This document shows positions 8,725 through 20,575 of a stretch of DNA of 64,000 bases, piece after piece. This stretch comes from Hepsetus odoe (Eukaryota; Chordata; Actinopteri; Characiformes; Hepsetidae). Where the stretch lies: assembly GCA_017165825.1 (NCBI GenBank), contig CM029383.1, positions 7,916,991-7,980,990 on the forward strand. The letters run 5' to 3'. The position numbers and the translations under genes are program-made. Below the pieces are notes generated by a model. That model saw only the letters and a list, made by a program, of their open reading frames with translations, did no database searches and was not told the DNA's origin. The first letter of the stretch is position 1. Every line of letters begins with the position of its first letter.

Positions 8725-11700
8725 TACTCCAGCGCAGTGTCTGTCCACCACAGTCTCTGTCCACTGCAGTCTCTGTCCACCACAGTCTCTGTCCACTGCA
8801 GTCTCTGTCCAGCGCAGTCTCTGTCCACTGCAGTCTCTGTCCAGCGCAGTCTCTGTCCACTGCAGTCTCTGTCCACCACAGTCTCTGTCCAGCGCAGTCT
8901 TTACCCAGCGCAGTCTCTGTCCACCACAGTCTCTGTCCACTGCAGTCTCTGTCCAGCGCAGTCTCTGTCCAGCGCAGTCTCTGTCCACCACAGTCTCTGT
9001 CCACCACAGTCTTTGTCCACTGCAATCTTTATCCAGCACAGTGTCTTTCCATCACAGTCTCTGTCCACCACAGTCTCTGTCCAGCACAGTCTCTGTCCAC
9101 TGCAGTCCCTGTCCACCGCAGTCTGTCCAGCACAGTCTCTGTCCACCACAGTCTTTGTCCACTGCAGTCTTTATCCATCACAGTGTCTGTCCATCACAGT
9201 CTCTGTACACCACAGTCTCTGTCCAGCACAGTCTCTGTCCAGCACAGTGTCTGTCCACTGCAGTGTCTGTCCAAGTTGCAATTCCCCATCAGCACCCAGT
9301 GTCTGTCCTGATCTCATTAAACACAGTCTCCATCCCTGCAGTCTCTGTCACACACCAGTCTGTCCATGCGGTCCCATCATGAGTCTCTGTCCTGAAGTCT
9401 GTACTGATCTGTCAGCACAGTCTCTCTGTCCACTGCCATCTCTGTCCAGCACAGTGTCTGTCCAGCAGTGTCTGTCCACTGCAGTGTCTGTCCAGTCTGA
9501 TCTCTGTCAGCACAGTGCTCTGTCCCCCTTGATCTCTGTCAGTGCAGTCTCCCCAATGCACTGGTGTGCCTGTCCACTGCAGTCTCTCTCTGCAGTCTGT
9601 CCCAGCGCCAGTCTTTATCAGCACAGTGTCTGTCCAGCACAGGCTCTGTCAGCACTGTCCTCTTTCCACGCAGTCTCTGTCCCAGAACAGTCTGTCCCAG
9701 CACAGTGTCTGTCACGCAGTCTTTATCAGCGCAGTCTCTGTCCACCACAGTCCTCTGTCCACCACAGTCTCTGTCAACTGCAGTCCCTCTGTCCAGCGCG
9801 GTCATTATCCTTTGGTCTCTGTCCACCACAGTCTCTAGCCACCTAATCTCTGTCCCTGCAGAAGTCTCTGTCCAGCGCAGTCTCTGTCCAGCGCAGTCTT
9901 TATCTGGCGCCCAGTTTCTGTCCCTACAGTCTCTGTGTCCACCACAGTCTTTGTCCACTGCAGTCTTTATCCAGCACAGTGTCTGTCCATCACAGCCTCT
10001 GTCCACCACAGTCTCTGTCCACCACAGTCTCTGTCCAGCACAGTCTCTGTCCACTGCAGTCTCTGTCCACCGCAGTCTGTCCAGCACAGTCTCCGTCCAC
10101 ACGCCCAGTCTTTGTCCACTGCAGTCTTTATCCAACACAGTGTCTGTCCATCACAGTTTCTGTACACCACAGTCTCTGTCCACTTTGATCTCTGTCCACT
10201 GCAGATCTGTCCACCACAGTCTGTCCAGCACAGTGTCTGTCCGCAAGTGTCTGTCCAATTCTGCAGTCTCTGTCCAGCACAGTGTCTGTCAGCTGCAGTG
10301 TCTGTCAGTGCAGTCTGGCCAGCACAGTCTCTGTCCACCACAGTCTCTGTCAGCACAGTCTCCTGTCCACTGCAGTGTCTGTCCAGTGCAGTCTCTGTCC
10401 AGAACAGTGTCTGTCCACTTTGAGTCTCTGTCACTGCAGTGTCTGTCCAGTGCAGTCTCTGTCCAGTGATGTCCTCCCTTTGCCTCTGTCCTGCAGTCTC
10501 TGTCCCGCAGTCTCTATACAGCACAGCCTCTGTCCACTGCAGTCTCTGTCCACCGCAGTCTCTATACAGCGCAGTCTCTGTCCAGTACAGTCTCTGTCCA
10601 GCACAGTGTCTGTCCAGCACAGTCTCTGTCCAGCACAGTGTCTGTCAGCACAGTGGCTGTCCAGCACAGTGTCTGTCAGCACAGTGTCTGTCCCGCATGA
10701 TCTCTGTCAGTCTCTGTCCAGCGTACTCTGTCCACTGCAGTCTCTGTCTACCTCAGTCTCTATCCAGCGCAGTGTCTGTCCATTGCAGTCTCTGTCCAGC
10801 ACAGTCTCTGTCCAGCACAGTTTCTGTCTAGCACAGTGTCTATCCAGCACAGTGTCTGTCCACCTTAGTCTCTTTCCACCGCAGTCTCTATCCAGCGCGG
10901 TGTCTGTCCAGTGCCCCAGTCTCTATCCACCGGGTCTCTGTCAACACAGTGTCTGTCCAACACAGTGTCAATCACCATAGTCTCTGTCCAGCACAGTGGC
11001 TTTCCAGCACAGTCTCTGTCCAGCACAGTCTCTTTCCAGCACAGTCTCTGTCCAGCACAGTCTCTGTCCAGCACAGTTTCTGTCCAGCATAGTGGCTGTC
11101 AGCACAGTCTGTCCAACTGATCTCTATCCAGCACGGTGGCTGTCAGCACAGTCTCTGTCCACTGCAGTCTCTAATCCACATGGTCTCTATCCAGCACAGT
11201 GTCTGTCAGTGCAGTCTCTGTCCACCCGAAGTCTGTCAGCACAGTGTCTGTCCATCACAGTCTCTGTACACCACAGTCTCTGTCAGCACAGTCTCTGTCC
11301 ACCACAGTCTCTGTCCACTGCAGTCTGTCCAGCACAGTCTCTGTCCAGCAGTGTCTGTCCACTGCAGTCTCTGTCCACCATAGTCTCTGTCAACGCCAGT
11401 CTTTATCAACACAGTGTCTGGCCAGCACAGACTCTGTCAACCTGTCTCTTTCCACATGGTCTCTGTCCAGGTGGTGTCTGTCCAGCACAGTGTCTGTCCA
11501 CCGCCAGTCTTCATCAGCGCGGTCTCTGGCCACTGGTCTCTGTCCACCATAGTCTCTGTCAACTGCAGTCTCTGTCCAGCGCCCAGTCATTATCCAACAC
11601 AGTCTCTGTCCACCACAGTCTCTATCACCACAATCTCTGTCCCTGCAGTCTCTGTCCAGCATGATCTCTGTCAGCCCCGCCAGTCTTTATCTAGCATGAT

Positions 11701-13807
11701 TTCTGTCACCACAGTCTCTGTCACCACAGTCTTTGACCACTGCAGTCTTTATCAGCACAGTGTCTGTCCCATCACAGCTCTGTCCACCACAGTCTCCTGT
11801 CCACCACAGTCTCTGTCCAGCACAGTCTCTGTCCACTGCAGTCTCTGTCCACCGCAGTCTGTCCAGCACAGTCTCCGTCCACCGCAGTCTTTGTCCACTG
11901 CAGTCTTTATCCAGCACAGTGTCTGTCCATCACAGTCTCTGTACACCACAGTCTCTGTCCAGCACAGTCTCTGTCCAGCACAGTCTCTGTCCACCACAGT
12001 CTCTGTCCAGCACAGTGTCTGTCCACTGCAGTGTCTGTCCAGTGCAGTCTCTGTCCAGCACAGTGTCTGTCAACTGCAGTCTCTGTCGGGTGGTCTTTCT
12101 GTCAGCACAGTCTCTGTCCACCACAGAGAGTCCTCTGTCAGCACAGTCTCTGTCACTGCAGTGTCTGTCCAGTGCAGTCTCTGTCAGAACAGCAGTGTCT
12201 GTCAGCACAGCCTCTGTCCACTGCAGTCTCTGTCTGCCAGTCTCTGCCAGCACAGCCTCTGTCCTGCAGTCTCTGTCCACACTTGATCTCTATACAGCGC
12301 AGTCTCTGTCCAGTACAGTCTCTGTCCAGCACAGTGTCTGTCCAGCACAGTCTCTGTCCAGCACAGTGTCTGTCCAGCACAGTGGCTGTCCAGCACAGTG
12401 TCTGTCCAGCACAGTGTCTGTCCACCGCAGTCTCTGTCCAGCACAGTCTCTGTCCAGCACAGCCTCTGTCCACTGCAGTCTCTGTCTACCTCAGTCTCTA
12501 TCCAGCGCAGTGTCTGTCCATTGCAGTCTCTGTCCAGCACAGTCTCTGTCCAGCACAGTTTCTGTCTAGCACAGTGTCTATCAGCTGAAAGTGTCTGTCC
12601 ACCTTAGTCTCTTTCACATGATCTCTATCCAGCGCGGTGTCTGTCCAGTGCAGTCTCTATCCACGGATCTCTGTCCAGCACAGTGTCTGTCAACACAGTG
12701 TCTGTCCACCACCAGTCTCTGTCCAGCACAGTGGCTTTCCAGCACAGTCTCTGTCCAGCACAGTCTCTGTCCAGCACAGTCTCTGTCCACCGCAGTCTCT
12801 GTCCAGCAGCACAGTTCTGTCCAGCATAGTGGCTGTCCAGCACAGTCTCATCCTTTTAGTCTCTATCCAGCACAGTGGCTGTCCAGCACAGTCTCTGTCC
12901 ACTGCAGTCTCTGTCCACCGCAGTCTCTATCCAGCACAGTGTCTGTCCAGTGCGGTCTCTGTCCACGAAGTCTCTATCCCAGAACGATACCCAGTCATCA
13001 CAGTCTCTAACACCACAGTCTCTGTCCAGCACAGTCTCTTCCACCACAGTCTCTGTCCACTGCAGTCTGTCCAGCACAGTCTCTGTCCAGCACAGTCTCT
13101 GTCCACTGCAGTCTCTGTCCAGCACAGTCTCTGTCCACCACAGTCTCTGTCCACCGCAGTCTCTATCCAGCGCAGTGTCTGTCCAGTGCAGTCTCTGTCC
13201 ATCGGAGTCTCTGTCCAGCACAGTGGCTTTCCAGCACAGTCTCTGTCCAGCACAGTCTCTGTCCAGCACAGTCTCTGTCCACCGCAGTCTCTATCCAGCG
13301 CAGTGTCTGTCCAGTGCAGTCTCTGTCCAGTGCAGTCTCTGTCCAGCGCAGTCTCTGTCCAGCACAGTTTCTGTCCAGCATAGTGTCTGTCCAGCACGGT
13401 GTCTGTCCACCGTAGTCTCTGTCCAGCACAGTGGCTGTCCAGCACCGTCTCTGTCCAGCACAGTGTCTGTCCAGCACAGTGGCTTTCCAGCACAGTCTCT
13501 GTCCAGCACTGTCTCTGTCCACCGCAGTCTCTGTCCAGCACAGTGTCTGTCCAGTGCAGTCTCTGTCCACCGCAGTCTCTGTCCAGCACAGTGTCTGTCC
13601 AGCACAGTGGCTTTCCAGCACTGTCTCTGTTCACCGCAATCTCTGTCCAGCACAGTGTCTGTCCAGCACAGTCTCTGTCCACCGCAGTCTCTGTCCAGCA
13701 CAGTGTCTGTCCAGCACAGTCTCTGTCCAGCACAGTGTCTTTCCAGCACAGTCTCTGCCCACCGCAGTCTCTGCCCAGCGCAGTCTCTGTCCAGCACAGT
13801 CTCTGTT
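8725..13807. repeat. 5.1-kb minisatellite with 16-bp unit
   Basis: Roughly 300 tandem units of about 16 bp, of the forms GTCTCTGTCCAGCACA, GTCTCTGTCCACCACA, GTCTCTGTCCACTGCA and GTCTCTGTCCACCGCA, with 14-15-bp variants. Because 16 is not a multiple of three and the unit contains no stop in any frame on either strand, all six frames stay open for long stretches. The many long SLCPAQSLSSTVSVQH-type and WTETVLDRDCAGQRL-type frames here are artefacts, not genes. Longer-range structure is also present: irregular blocks recur in order about 1738 bp apart (10561 and 12299; 10741 and 12479; 11085 and 12822). The left part is rich in CCACCACA and CCACTGCA units, the right part in CCAGCACA. Confidence 0.95.
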
Positions 13808-13899
13808 TCTTCAAACATTAGCAATTAACAGGTGATTAGAACCAGATGTCTTTTCTAAGGAAATTCATCAAACTGAGCTGGAGACAACAACATCCAAGA

Positions 13900-14020
13900 G
13901 CACCAGGTAACCCAGGCACCAGGTATGCACAAGCCAGTTTAAGCCCGGATAAATGGGTCAGGACATCCGGTGTAAAACCTTTGCCAAGCAAAATGCGGAC
14001 AACAAAACAGATCCAGGGTG
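13900..14020 (+). mobile_element. RTE-type LINE 5' fragment
   Basis: This stretch resembles the 5' untranslated start of the LINE at 17.73 kb. Shared landmarks are ACAAGCCAGT, AAGCC(T/C)GGATAAATGGG, GGTGTAAAACC and a following AAACAGA segment. The coding parts are absent. Confidence 0.55.
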
Positions 14021-14173
14021 AAGGTGTTGTTACCTGCACCATCCAGCTGAGGGCAGCACCCTGACTGGAGGGGAGGTCCAAAGCCACAACTGACAACAAT
14101 TAGCGATCAGTAGCAGCTCTCTAAAGCCACAGCTCAAACCTGTGCAACTGCTGAGGCTTTGTGCACGCACGCG

Positions 14174-14221
<48 letters not shown>
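14174..14221. repeat. (CA)n microsatellite
   Basis: An uninterrupted run of about 23 CA dinucleotides follows a CACGCACGCGCA lead-in. Confidence 0.95.
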
Positions 14222-14226
<5 letters not shown>

Positions 14227-15640
14227 AGAAACAAAAGAAGCACAATTTTTGTTTAGGCTCTTTGGCTCTTACCAAACTCTTTTCTTTCCTCTGCTTTTGT
14301 TTTGTTGAAGAAGCCATTTTTGGTTTGCTCAGGTTAAAAGCTGGACAGTTGCTCCACCTGGCCATTTTAGGTTTGGTATCAGTTCTTCTGCTACATCACG
14401 CTCACCACTCCTGATTTCCTCACTGCTGTTTTCACTCCAGCACTTGAGTACAGGTTTCAATATATAGGTGCTTTAACATCACCCTTGCAGCCAGATAATC
14501 TCCTGATTTAGCCCCTTGGCCAGACTCCGCATTCAGTCCATGCAGGAAATAAAACCTTTTAACATGTGGAATATGCCTCCTGTCTGCCTTTATTGAACTT
14601 TTAGACTAATGGTGGGGGTTTGGACCCACTGTCTAGTTTAGCTGGTTAGAGGTTATGGGTTCAATCCCTGTACAGGCCATTGTTTTGGAGCAATGGTGGC
14701 CTAGTAGTTAGAAATTATGAATCCAAGTTCATGGGTCAAATATCAAATCCACTGGTTGCTCTGAGGTTTCCCTTGATCAAGGTACTGTCCCCCTTCATGG
14801 TGTGTGTTACAAATAGTCACTTTCACATAATGAGGAGAGTCTGGGCGGCAGCCTACAAGGTTGACTGACCTAAGCAGCCTTTAGTGTCTGTAGTCCATCA
14901 TGCGCAGTGGCATCCAACTCTGGATCTTTTAGGGAAAAGAAGTATAGGAACCAAATGCAGGGCAAAATGAAAAAAAAAAAGCTTTAAGGGCAACGTTCTA
15001 GTCAGCAGAGAAGTGATCAAGTGTCCCCTCATGTAAGTGGGGGAATAAAGGGCCTTTGCCTCCCTCTCCCAGCCAGAATGTGAGCGTCCTGAGTGGGACG
15101 TGTGAAAGGTGAGTTCTCAGACTGAGGCCTGCATTGCACTGAACTGGATGTGCATTTACAAAAAATCTATCTTTATGAAGGTAATCCAGCAGCCTCACCA
15201 ACCTCTTTCTCAAGCTCCCACATGTGGCTCAGTGATGGAGATTATGGATGATCTCTTTTCAGTCATTTGCAACAAATGAAATGACCGGTTTGTCAAATCA
15301 AAGTCCATACCTACAAACAAAATGATTTTCTTTCTTGTCTTCATCCATCCAGCTTCAGGAAACATAATGGTTAAAGCACAATAAAAAAATAAAAAAAATC
15401 TGTTAAATTTAGTCAAAGAAACATTAGTTTTCAATGCATTTTGTATTCCTTATTAACACGTTGGGATCTGGAACAAAATTCCCAACCCAGCTTTTGTAGC
15501 CTGTGGGGTAGATCATGACATTTCGATCACTTTGTATGAATTATAATATATCTCTGCAAAATTGACACCATCCCAACCTATTCTCAGATGCACAACACTA
15601 GACGAGATGATGAAATCATGAATATCAAATTTCCCACTGG
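14222..15640. other. Region between minisatellite and receptor 3; SINE relic only
   Basis: A degenerate family A SINE (+) lies at about 14688-14829, with a head GGAGCAATGGTGGCCTAG and a TAGTCACTTTCACAT tail. No gene was recognised in the rest. Confidence 0.5.
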
Positions 15641-15647
15641 TATGAGA

Positions 15648-15674
15648 GTGGGAGGATTCAGATTTAGGTATAAA
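15648..15674 (+). promoter_or_regulatory. TAAR promoter module, receptor 3
   Basis: GTGGGAGG at 15648 and TATAAA at 15669, 21 bp apart; the ATG at 15761 is 92 bp beyond. The spacer and TATA flank (ATTCAGATTTAGGTATAAAA) are identical in receptor 4. Confidence 0.75.
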
Positions 15675-15760
15675 ATTACATGTCAGGTTTTGGTGAAACA
15701 CAACGCCACAATTGAATTATTTCAACTGGTGGTTCTGCATCTCAAGACCTTCACCTGAAG

Positions 15761-16741
15761 ATGAACGAGAAGGAATTTAAGCAGAACATCTCAGTTCAGT
15801 TCTGCTTTCCTGGCAACAATGCGTCCTGCAGAAAGGTGCTCCGAACCGACCCAGGATACATATTGTTGTTCATTCTTCTCTCCTGTGTTTCTGTCTGCAC
15901 TGTGTTCCTCAACCTGCTGGTGATCATCTCCATCTCTCACTTCAAGCAGCTCCACACTCCAACCAACCTGCTCATCCTCTCTCTGGCTGCAGCGGATCTT
16001 CTGGTGGGATTGTTTGTTATGCCTGTGAATATAATGCAGCTGATAGACTCCTGTTGGTATTTTGGCCAAATGGCATGTGCCATTTATCCACTGATCAATG
16101 CCATCACCACCTCAGCTTCTCTCTGCAGCCTGGTTTTCATTGCAGTCGATCGATACATCGCTATCTGTGATCCTCTGCTTTATCCCACTAGGATCACAGT
16201 TCCTAAAACCAGACTGTTTATCATTCTAGGCTGGACGTTTGCTACATTCTATATAATCACGCTATTGTATGTCAATGGTAATTTTGATCTGTCTCACTTT
16301 TCCATCAGGTGCTATGGAGAGTGTGTACTGTATATAAATCACTCCTGGGCATTCGTGGACCTTGTGGTCTCTTTTCTAAGCCCTTGCTCTGTGATACTGA
16401 TCCTGTATTCAGTCATTTATAAAGTGGCGAGACGTCAAGCTCAAGCTGTGAGATCTGTAAAAAGTGATGCCTCAAACAATCAGGGAGCGAAAGTTTCGAG
16501 CTCTTCTGAAACCAAAGCAGCCAAAAAGCTGGGCACTGTGATCTTTGTGTATCTGGCATGTTGGATTCCGTATTATTTAACTTCACTGTCTGTTGAGAAC
16601 ATGACCTCCCTGTCGGTGGTGTGGACGGTGTTCAACTGGCTCATATATATTAACTCCTCTATAAACCCACTGCTGTACGCTATTTTCTACTCCTGGTTCA
16701 GAACTTCAGCTAAGTACATCATTACATGTGGAAGATGTTAG
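15761..16741 (+). CDS. TAAR, clade III type, short C-tail; receptor 3 of 11
   Basis: This 326-aa putative amine olfactory receptor begins MNEKEFKQNISVQFC, nearly the same N-terminus as receptor 4. TM3 has Asn at 3.32 and DRY; the second loop has CYGEC; Asp200 sits at 5.42; TM6 has CWIP; TM7 reads NSSINPLLYAIFYSWF. The protein stops right after helix 8 (ITCGRC), lacking the Ser-rich 15-20-residue tail of most neighbours. Receptor 4 is shortened at the same place, so the two are probably a recent duplicate pair. The start is fixed by the promoter position and by paralogue alignment. Confidence 0.93.
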   Translation: MNEKEFKQNISVQFCFPGNNASCRKVLRTDPGYILLFILLSCVSVCTVFLNLLVIISISHFKQLHTPTNLLILSLAAADLLVGLFVMPVNIMQLIDSCWYFGQMACAIYPLINAITTSASLCSLVFIAVDRYIAICDPLLYPTRITVPKTRLFIILGWTFATFYIITLLYVNGNFDLSHFSIRCYGECVLYINHSWAFVDLVVSFLSPCSVILILYSVIYKVARRQAQAVRSVKSDASNNQGAKVSSSSETKAAKKLGTVIFVYLACWIPYYLTSLSVENMTSLSVVWTVFNWLIYINSSINPLLYAIFYSWFRTSAKYIITCGRC

Positions 16742-17095
16742 TCCGTTTACATTCAAGAACACTTTCTGAATCATTGTAGTATGTTATTATCGGCCTTTCC
16801 CATTTTGATATATGTAAGATGTGGTGCGTGCTATGCAATCATGAACACATCGACATAAAGCTTCCTTTCCTTTTGACTTTACTGGGGTAAGCAGTGAATA
16901 AATCATCTTTAACTCTGTCAGTCATCTGATGTCTTTTTTTCTGTTGTGTTCGATAAAGGACGTTAAATCCCACACCAATGAAGAATTGTATCAAATTTGA
17001 ATTTCAGCTGCAGTACACTTTTAAATGGCTTAGCGGTGATTTGAGCTGCTGAGCACTCGGGTATAAAATAATCCATGGAAAAAGAAAACATTAAC
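16742..17095. other. Receptor 3 3' flank, no gene seen
   Basis: AT-rich unique-looking sequence, ending at the retroposon target site at 17096. No coding signal. Confidence 0.5.
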
Positions 17096-17107
17096 ATAAT
17101 ATACATG

Positions 17108-17230
17108 TCTCCCTGCGATGGGCTGGCGACCTGTCCAGGGTGCGTCCCCCGTCCTCGCCCTGTGTGCGCTGGGTTGGACACCGGCACTCCGCCGCGACCC
17201 CGTTTGGGACAAGCGGCAGATAATGGATGG
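17108..17230 (+). mobile_element. 5'-truncated retroposon with target-site duplication
   Basis: Same body as the insert at 1699-1821, ending in an ATGG tail. It is flanked by perfect 12-bp repeats ATAATATACATG at 17096-17107 and 17231-17242. An open frame across it is not a gene. Confidence 0.85.
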
Positions 17231-17242
17231 ATAATATACATG

Positions 17243-17725
17243 TTTACAGCATTCCTGCCTAAACCTTTGCACAGTACTGTATATAATTCCTCCTTTTGAT
17301 TTGTTACATGCTAAACAAGGCTTACTTTTATCAAACTACATATTTGCTAATCATTAATAAAACGCACCTTCTGCTCTGCAGGAAATGTTCACTCTAAAGC
17401 TTAACCTTGAGCCGGAAATGGCCTTTATTCACAAGGTATATGTGCCTTACGCTTAGACTTTAGAACCACTTGCAAAGCATTGCCTGTTTAGCGTGCTGTT
17501 TAACTCCTGTGGCAAGTGGGGGCCTAGTGTGTAGGTACTGGTCCTCATGATCATGAATGAGCAGTGAATACATCATCTTTAACTCCATCAGTCATCTGAT
17601 GTCCTTGATTGATCATAGCAGAAACAAAAGGACATGTACAATCCCTCATCAGTGAGGAATTCTACCAAATCTGAATTTCAGCTGCTGTAAACATTTTTAA
17701 TAAATAAAAAGCATCGTCTGTTCTG
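17243..17725. other. Intergenic, no gene seen
   Basis: No coding signal. The passage GTGAATAAATCATCTTTAACTC at 16891 recurs in related form near 17562-17600, so part of the receptor 3 3' flank may be locally duplicated here. Confidence 0.45.
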
Positions 17726-17727
17726 GA

Positions 17728-20000
17728 ACCCAGCTACTAGGGATGTACAAGCCAGTGTATTTCTATGTGTTGGTCCCAAGCCTGGATAAATGGGGAGGGT
17801 TACATCAGGAAGGACAACAAGGTGTAAAACTGTTGTCAAATCAATTTGAGGACAGCGAAACAGACTTCTGTACCAGATCGGTCGAGGCCTGGGTTACGAC
17901 TGCCACCAGTGCTGTTAGCCTACAGGGTGCTGGTGGAAATTAAACTACTGTTGGCCAAAGGAGAAGAAGAAGAAGAGGAGGAGAAAGGCATGTCTGGAGG
18001 GAGGAGGAGAGAAGAAGTGGAGGAGAGTGGAAGCGAGAGTAGGAACTTTGAATGTTGACAGCATGACTGGTAAAGGTAGAGAATGAGCTGATATGATGGA
18101 GAGAAGGAAGGTTGATCTTCTGTGTGTGAAAGACTAGATGGAAGTGTAGTGAGATCAGTATTAGAGGAGGGTTTAAACTGTTCTACCATGGTGTGGATGG
18201 AAGGAGGAGTGGAGGAGGTGTTATCCTGAAGAAAGAGTATGTGAAGAGTGTTTTGGAGGTGAAGAGGGTGTCAGGGAGGGTGATGAGTTTGAAGTTGGAA
18301 GCTGAAGGTGTGATAATGAATGTTGTTAGTGCTTATGCTCCACAAGTTGTTTGTGAGATGGAGGAGAAAGAAGAATTCTGGAGTGAGTTAGATGAAGTGA
18401 CAGAGTGACAGAGAGAGAGTGGTGATTGGTCCAGATTTTAATGGTCATGTTGGTGAAGGGAACAGAGGTGATGAAGAGGTGATGGGTAGGCATGGTGTCA
18501 AGGAGAGGAATGCTGAAGGGCAGATGGTTGTAGATTTTGTGAAAAGGATGGAAATGGCTGTAGTTAATACTTATTTTAAGAAGAGGGAGGAGCACAGGGT
18601 GACTTTAAGAGTGGAGGAAGATGCTCACAGGTGGATTATATCATTTGCAGGAGGGTCAGTCTGAAGGAGATTGGAGACTGTAAAGTAGTGATGGGGAGAG
18701 TGTAGCTAAACAGCATAGGATGGTGTGGATGGTCTATAGGATGACCTTGGAGGTCCAGAAGAGGAGGAAAGTGAGAACAGAGTTGAGGATCAAGTGGTGG
18801 AAGCTGAAGGAGGAGGTCAGCAAGGTGGAATTCAGGCAGGAATTAACACGGGCACTGGGAGGTCTTGAAGAACTACTGGATTGCTGGGAAACTTCTGCTA
18901 TGATGAGTGATGAAGCCAGTTAGAAAGGTACATCTGGAATGAAGAAGGAGGATAAGGAAACCTGGTGGTGGAATCCAGAGGTCTAGGAGTGTACACAGAA
19001 AAGGAATAAAAGCGAAGAAGTGGGACAGTCAGAGAGATGAAGAAAATAGACAGGTGTTCAAGGAGATGGTGAAGGGTGAAGAAAGCAGTGGTGAAGGCTA
19101 AAGATAAGGTGTTTGGTGAATTGTATGAGAGGTTGGACAATAAGGAGGGAGAAAAGGACTAAACAGAGAGACAGAGCTGAGAAAGATGTGCAGCAGGTCA
19201 GGGAGATAAAGGATAGAAATGAAAACATACTCACAGGTGAACAGAGCATGTTGAGCAGATGGAAGGAGTACTTTGAGGAGCTGATGAAAGAAGAGAATGA
19301 GAAAGAGAGAAGATTGGATGATCTGAGGATAGTGCACCAGGAATTGCAGCAAATAAAAGCAAGATAGAGGTGCTGATGAAATAACTATGGAAGCATGGAG
19401 GTGTTTAGGAGAGATGGCAGTGGAGTTTCTGACCAGATTGTTTCTCATAATCTTGAAGATGCTAGAGGAGTGGAGACGAAGTATACTGGTACCAATTTTA
19501 AAGAATAAGGGTGATGCACAGAGCTGTAGTAACTATAGAGGGATAAAGTTGAGGTAAGGTAAGGTGTATAGGACGGTAGTGATACCAGCAATGTTGTACG
19601 GGTTGGAGACAGTGGCAATGATGAAGAGATAGGAGGTGGAGCTGGAGGTGTCAGAGTTAAAGATGCTGAGGTTTTTGTTCAGTGTGACGAGGATGGACCG
19701 GATTAGAAATGAGTGTATTAGAGGGACAGCTCAGCTTGGATGTTTTGTAGACAAAGTTAGAGAAGCAAGTTTGCGTTGGTTTGGACATGTCCAGAGCAGA
19801 GACAAGGATTATAATGGGAGGAGGATGTTGAAAATGGAGCTGCCAGGAAAGAGGGAATGAGGAAGACCAAAGATGAGGTTTATGGACGTGGTGAGAGAGG
19901 ACATGCAGTTGGTTGGTTTGAAGGAGGAAGATGCAGAGGACTGGATGAAATGGAGATGGCTGATCTGCTGTTGTGACCCCTAAACAGGAGCGGCTGAAAG
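17728..20000 (+). mobile_element. RTE-type LINE, long but internally deleted and frameshifted
   Basis: Read on the plus strand: a 5' untranslated region (17728-18190), then the endonuclease part with SAYAPQVVCEMEEK and GPDFNGHVGEG (18193-18660). Next comes a degenerate linker and reverse-transcriptase N-terminus (RWKEYFEELMKEENEKERR near 19260). After a junction near 19550 it resumes at the post-palm region (VYRTVVIPAMLYGLET), continues through RWFGHVQSRDKD, and ends with RPKMRFMDVVREDM (to about 19990). The catalytic palm (YADD-type motif) is missing, and there are several frameshifts and stops. It is dead, but complete enough to define the family in this genome. The copy at 1-912 is related. 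Confidence 0.8.
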
Positions 20001-20332
20001 AAGTAGAATTGTCTTCTCTGGAGGAAACGTTTGGTCTAAAACACATTTAAAATGTAAATAGATTTAAAAATGTACACCTTGCTGCCACCTCCTCTGGTCC
20101 TGCAGGTCACCTCTTGAGTAAGGTACATCCAAAGCACATTCAAGGCATAATGTTGATGAAGTTCACATGCAAACATGTGTCATGAGTCAATTTGTACAAT
20201 AGTAATAATGGAATCAGCCACCATAGCTTTTATGTCTCAGTCTAAAATTTTTTAATGAAGATCTACCACATTACCTACAGACTCATATTTTAAGCCCCTG
20301 GGCACGAAGAACATTATTATTTATATTTCAAT

Positions 20333-20575
20333 TGAGGCCTAGTGTTTAGGGACTGGGTCCCACGGTCAGAAGCCCATGGGTTCAATTCCCTGAGCAGTGC
20401 AAGGTATTGTTTCCATCACTGCTCCCCGGATGCTGGATATGGCTACATGATGTGTGTGGGTTAAATACTGAAGTATTTACTTACTCAAGGTTACCACAAA
20501 GGTAACCTGCTTGTCTGGGACTTGAACTCATGACCTTCTGATTATGAAGGCAAGTTCCTAACCACTAGGCCTCCA
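20333..20575. mobile_element. Two partial family A SINEs, head to head
   Basis: A plus-strand copy at about 20333-20480 (GGCCTAGTGTTTAGGGAC, GGGTTCAATTCCC, CACTGCTCCCCGG) is followed by a minus-strand head at about 20485-20575 (GACTTGAACTCATGACC, CCTAACCACTAGGCC). Both are truncated. Confidence 0.65.

Noticed and set aside
8698..13835. Many long open frames on both strands (SLCP/SVQH-type and WTET/DRDC-type repeats, up to about 317 codons)
   Set aside because: They are artefacts of a 16-bp tandem repeat with no stop codon in any frame; no start context, promoter or exon structure singles out one of them.
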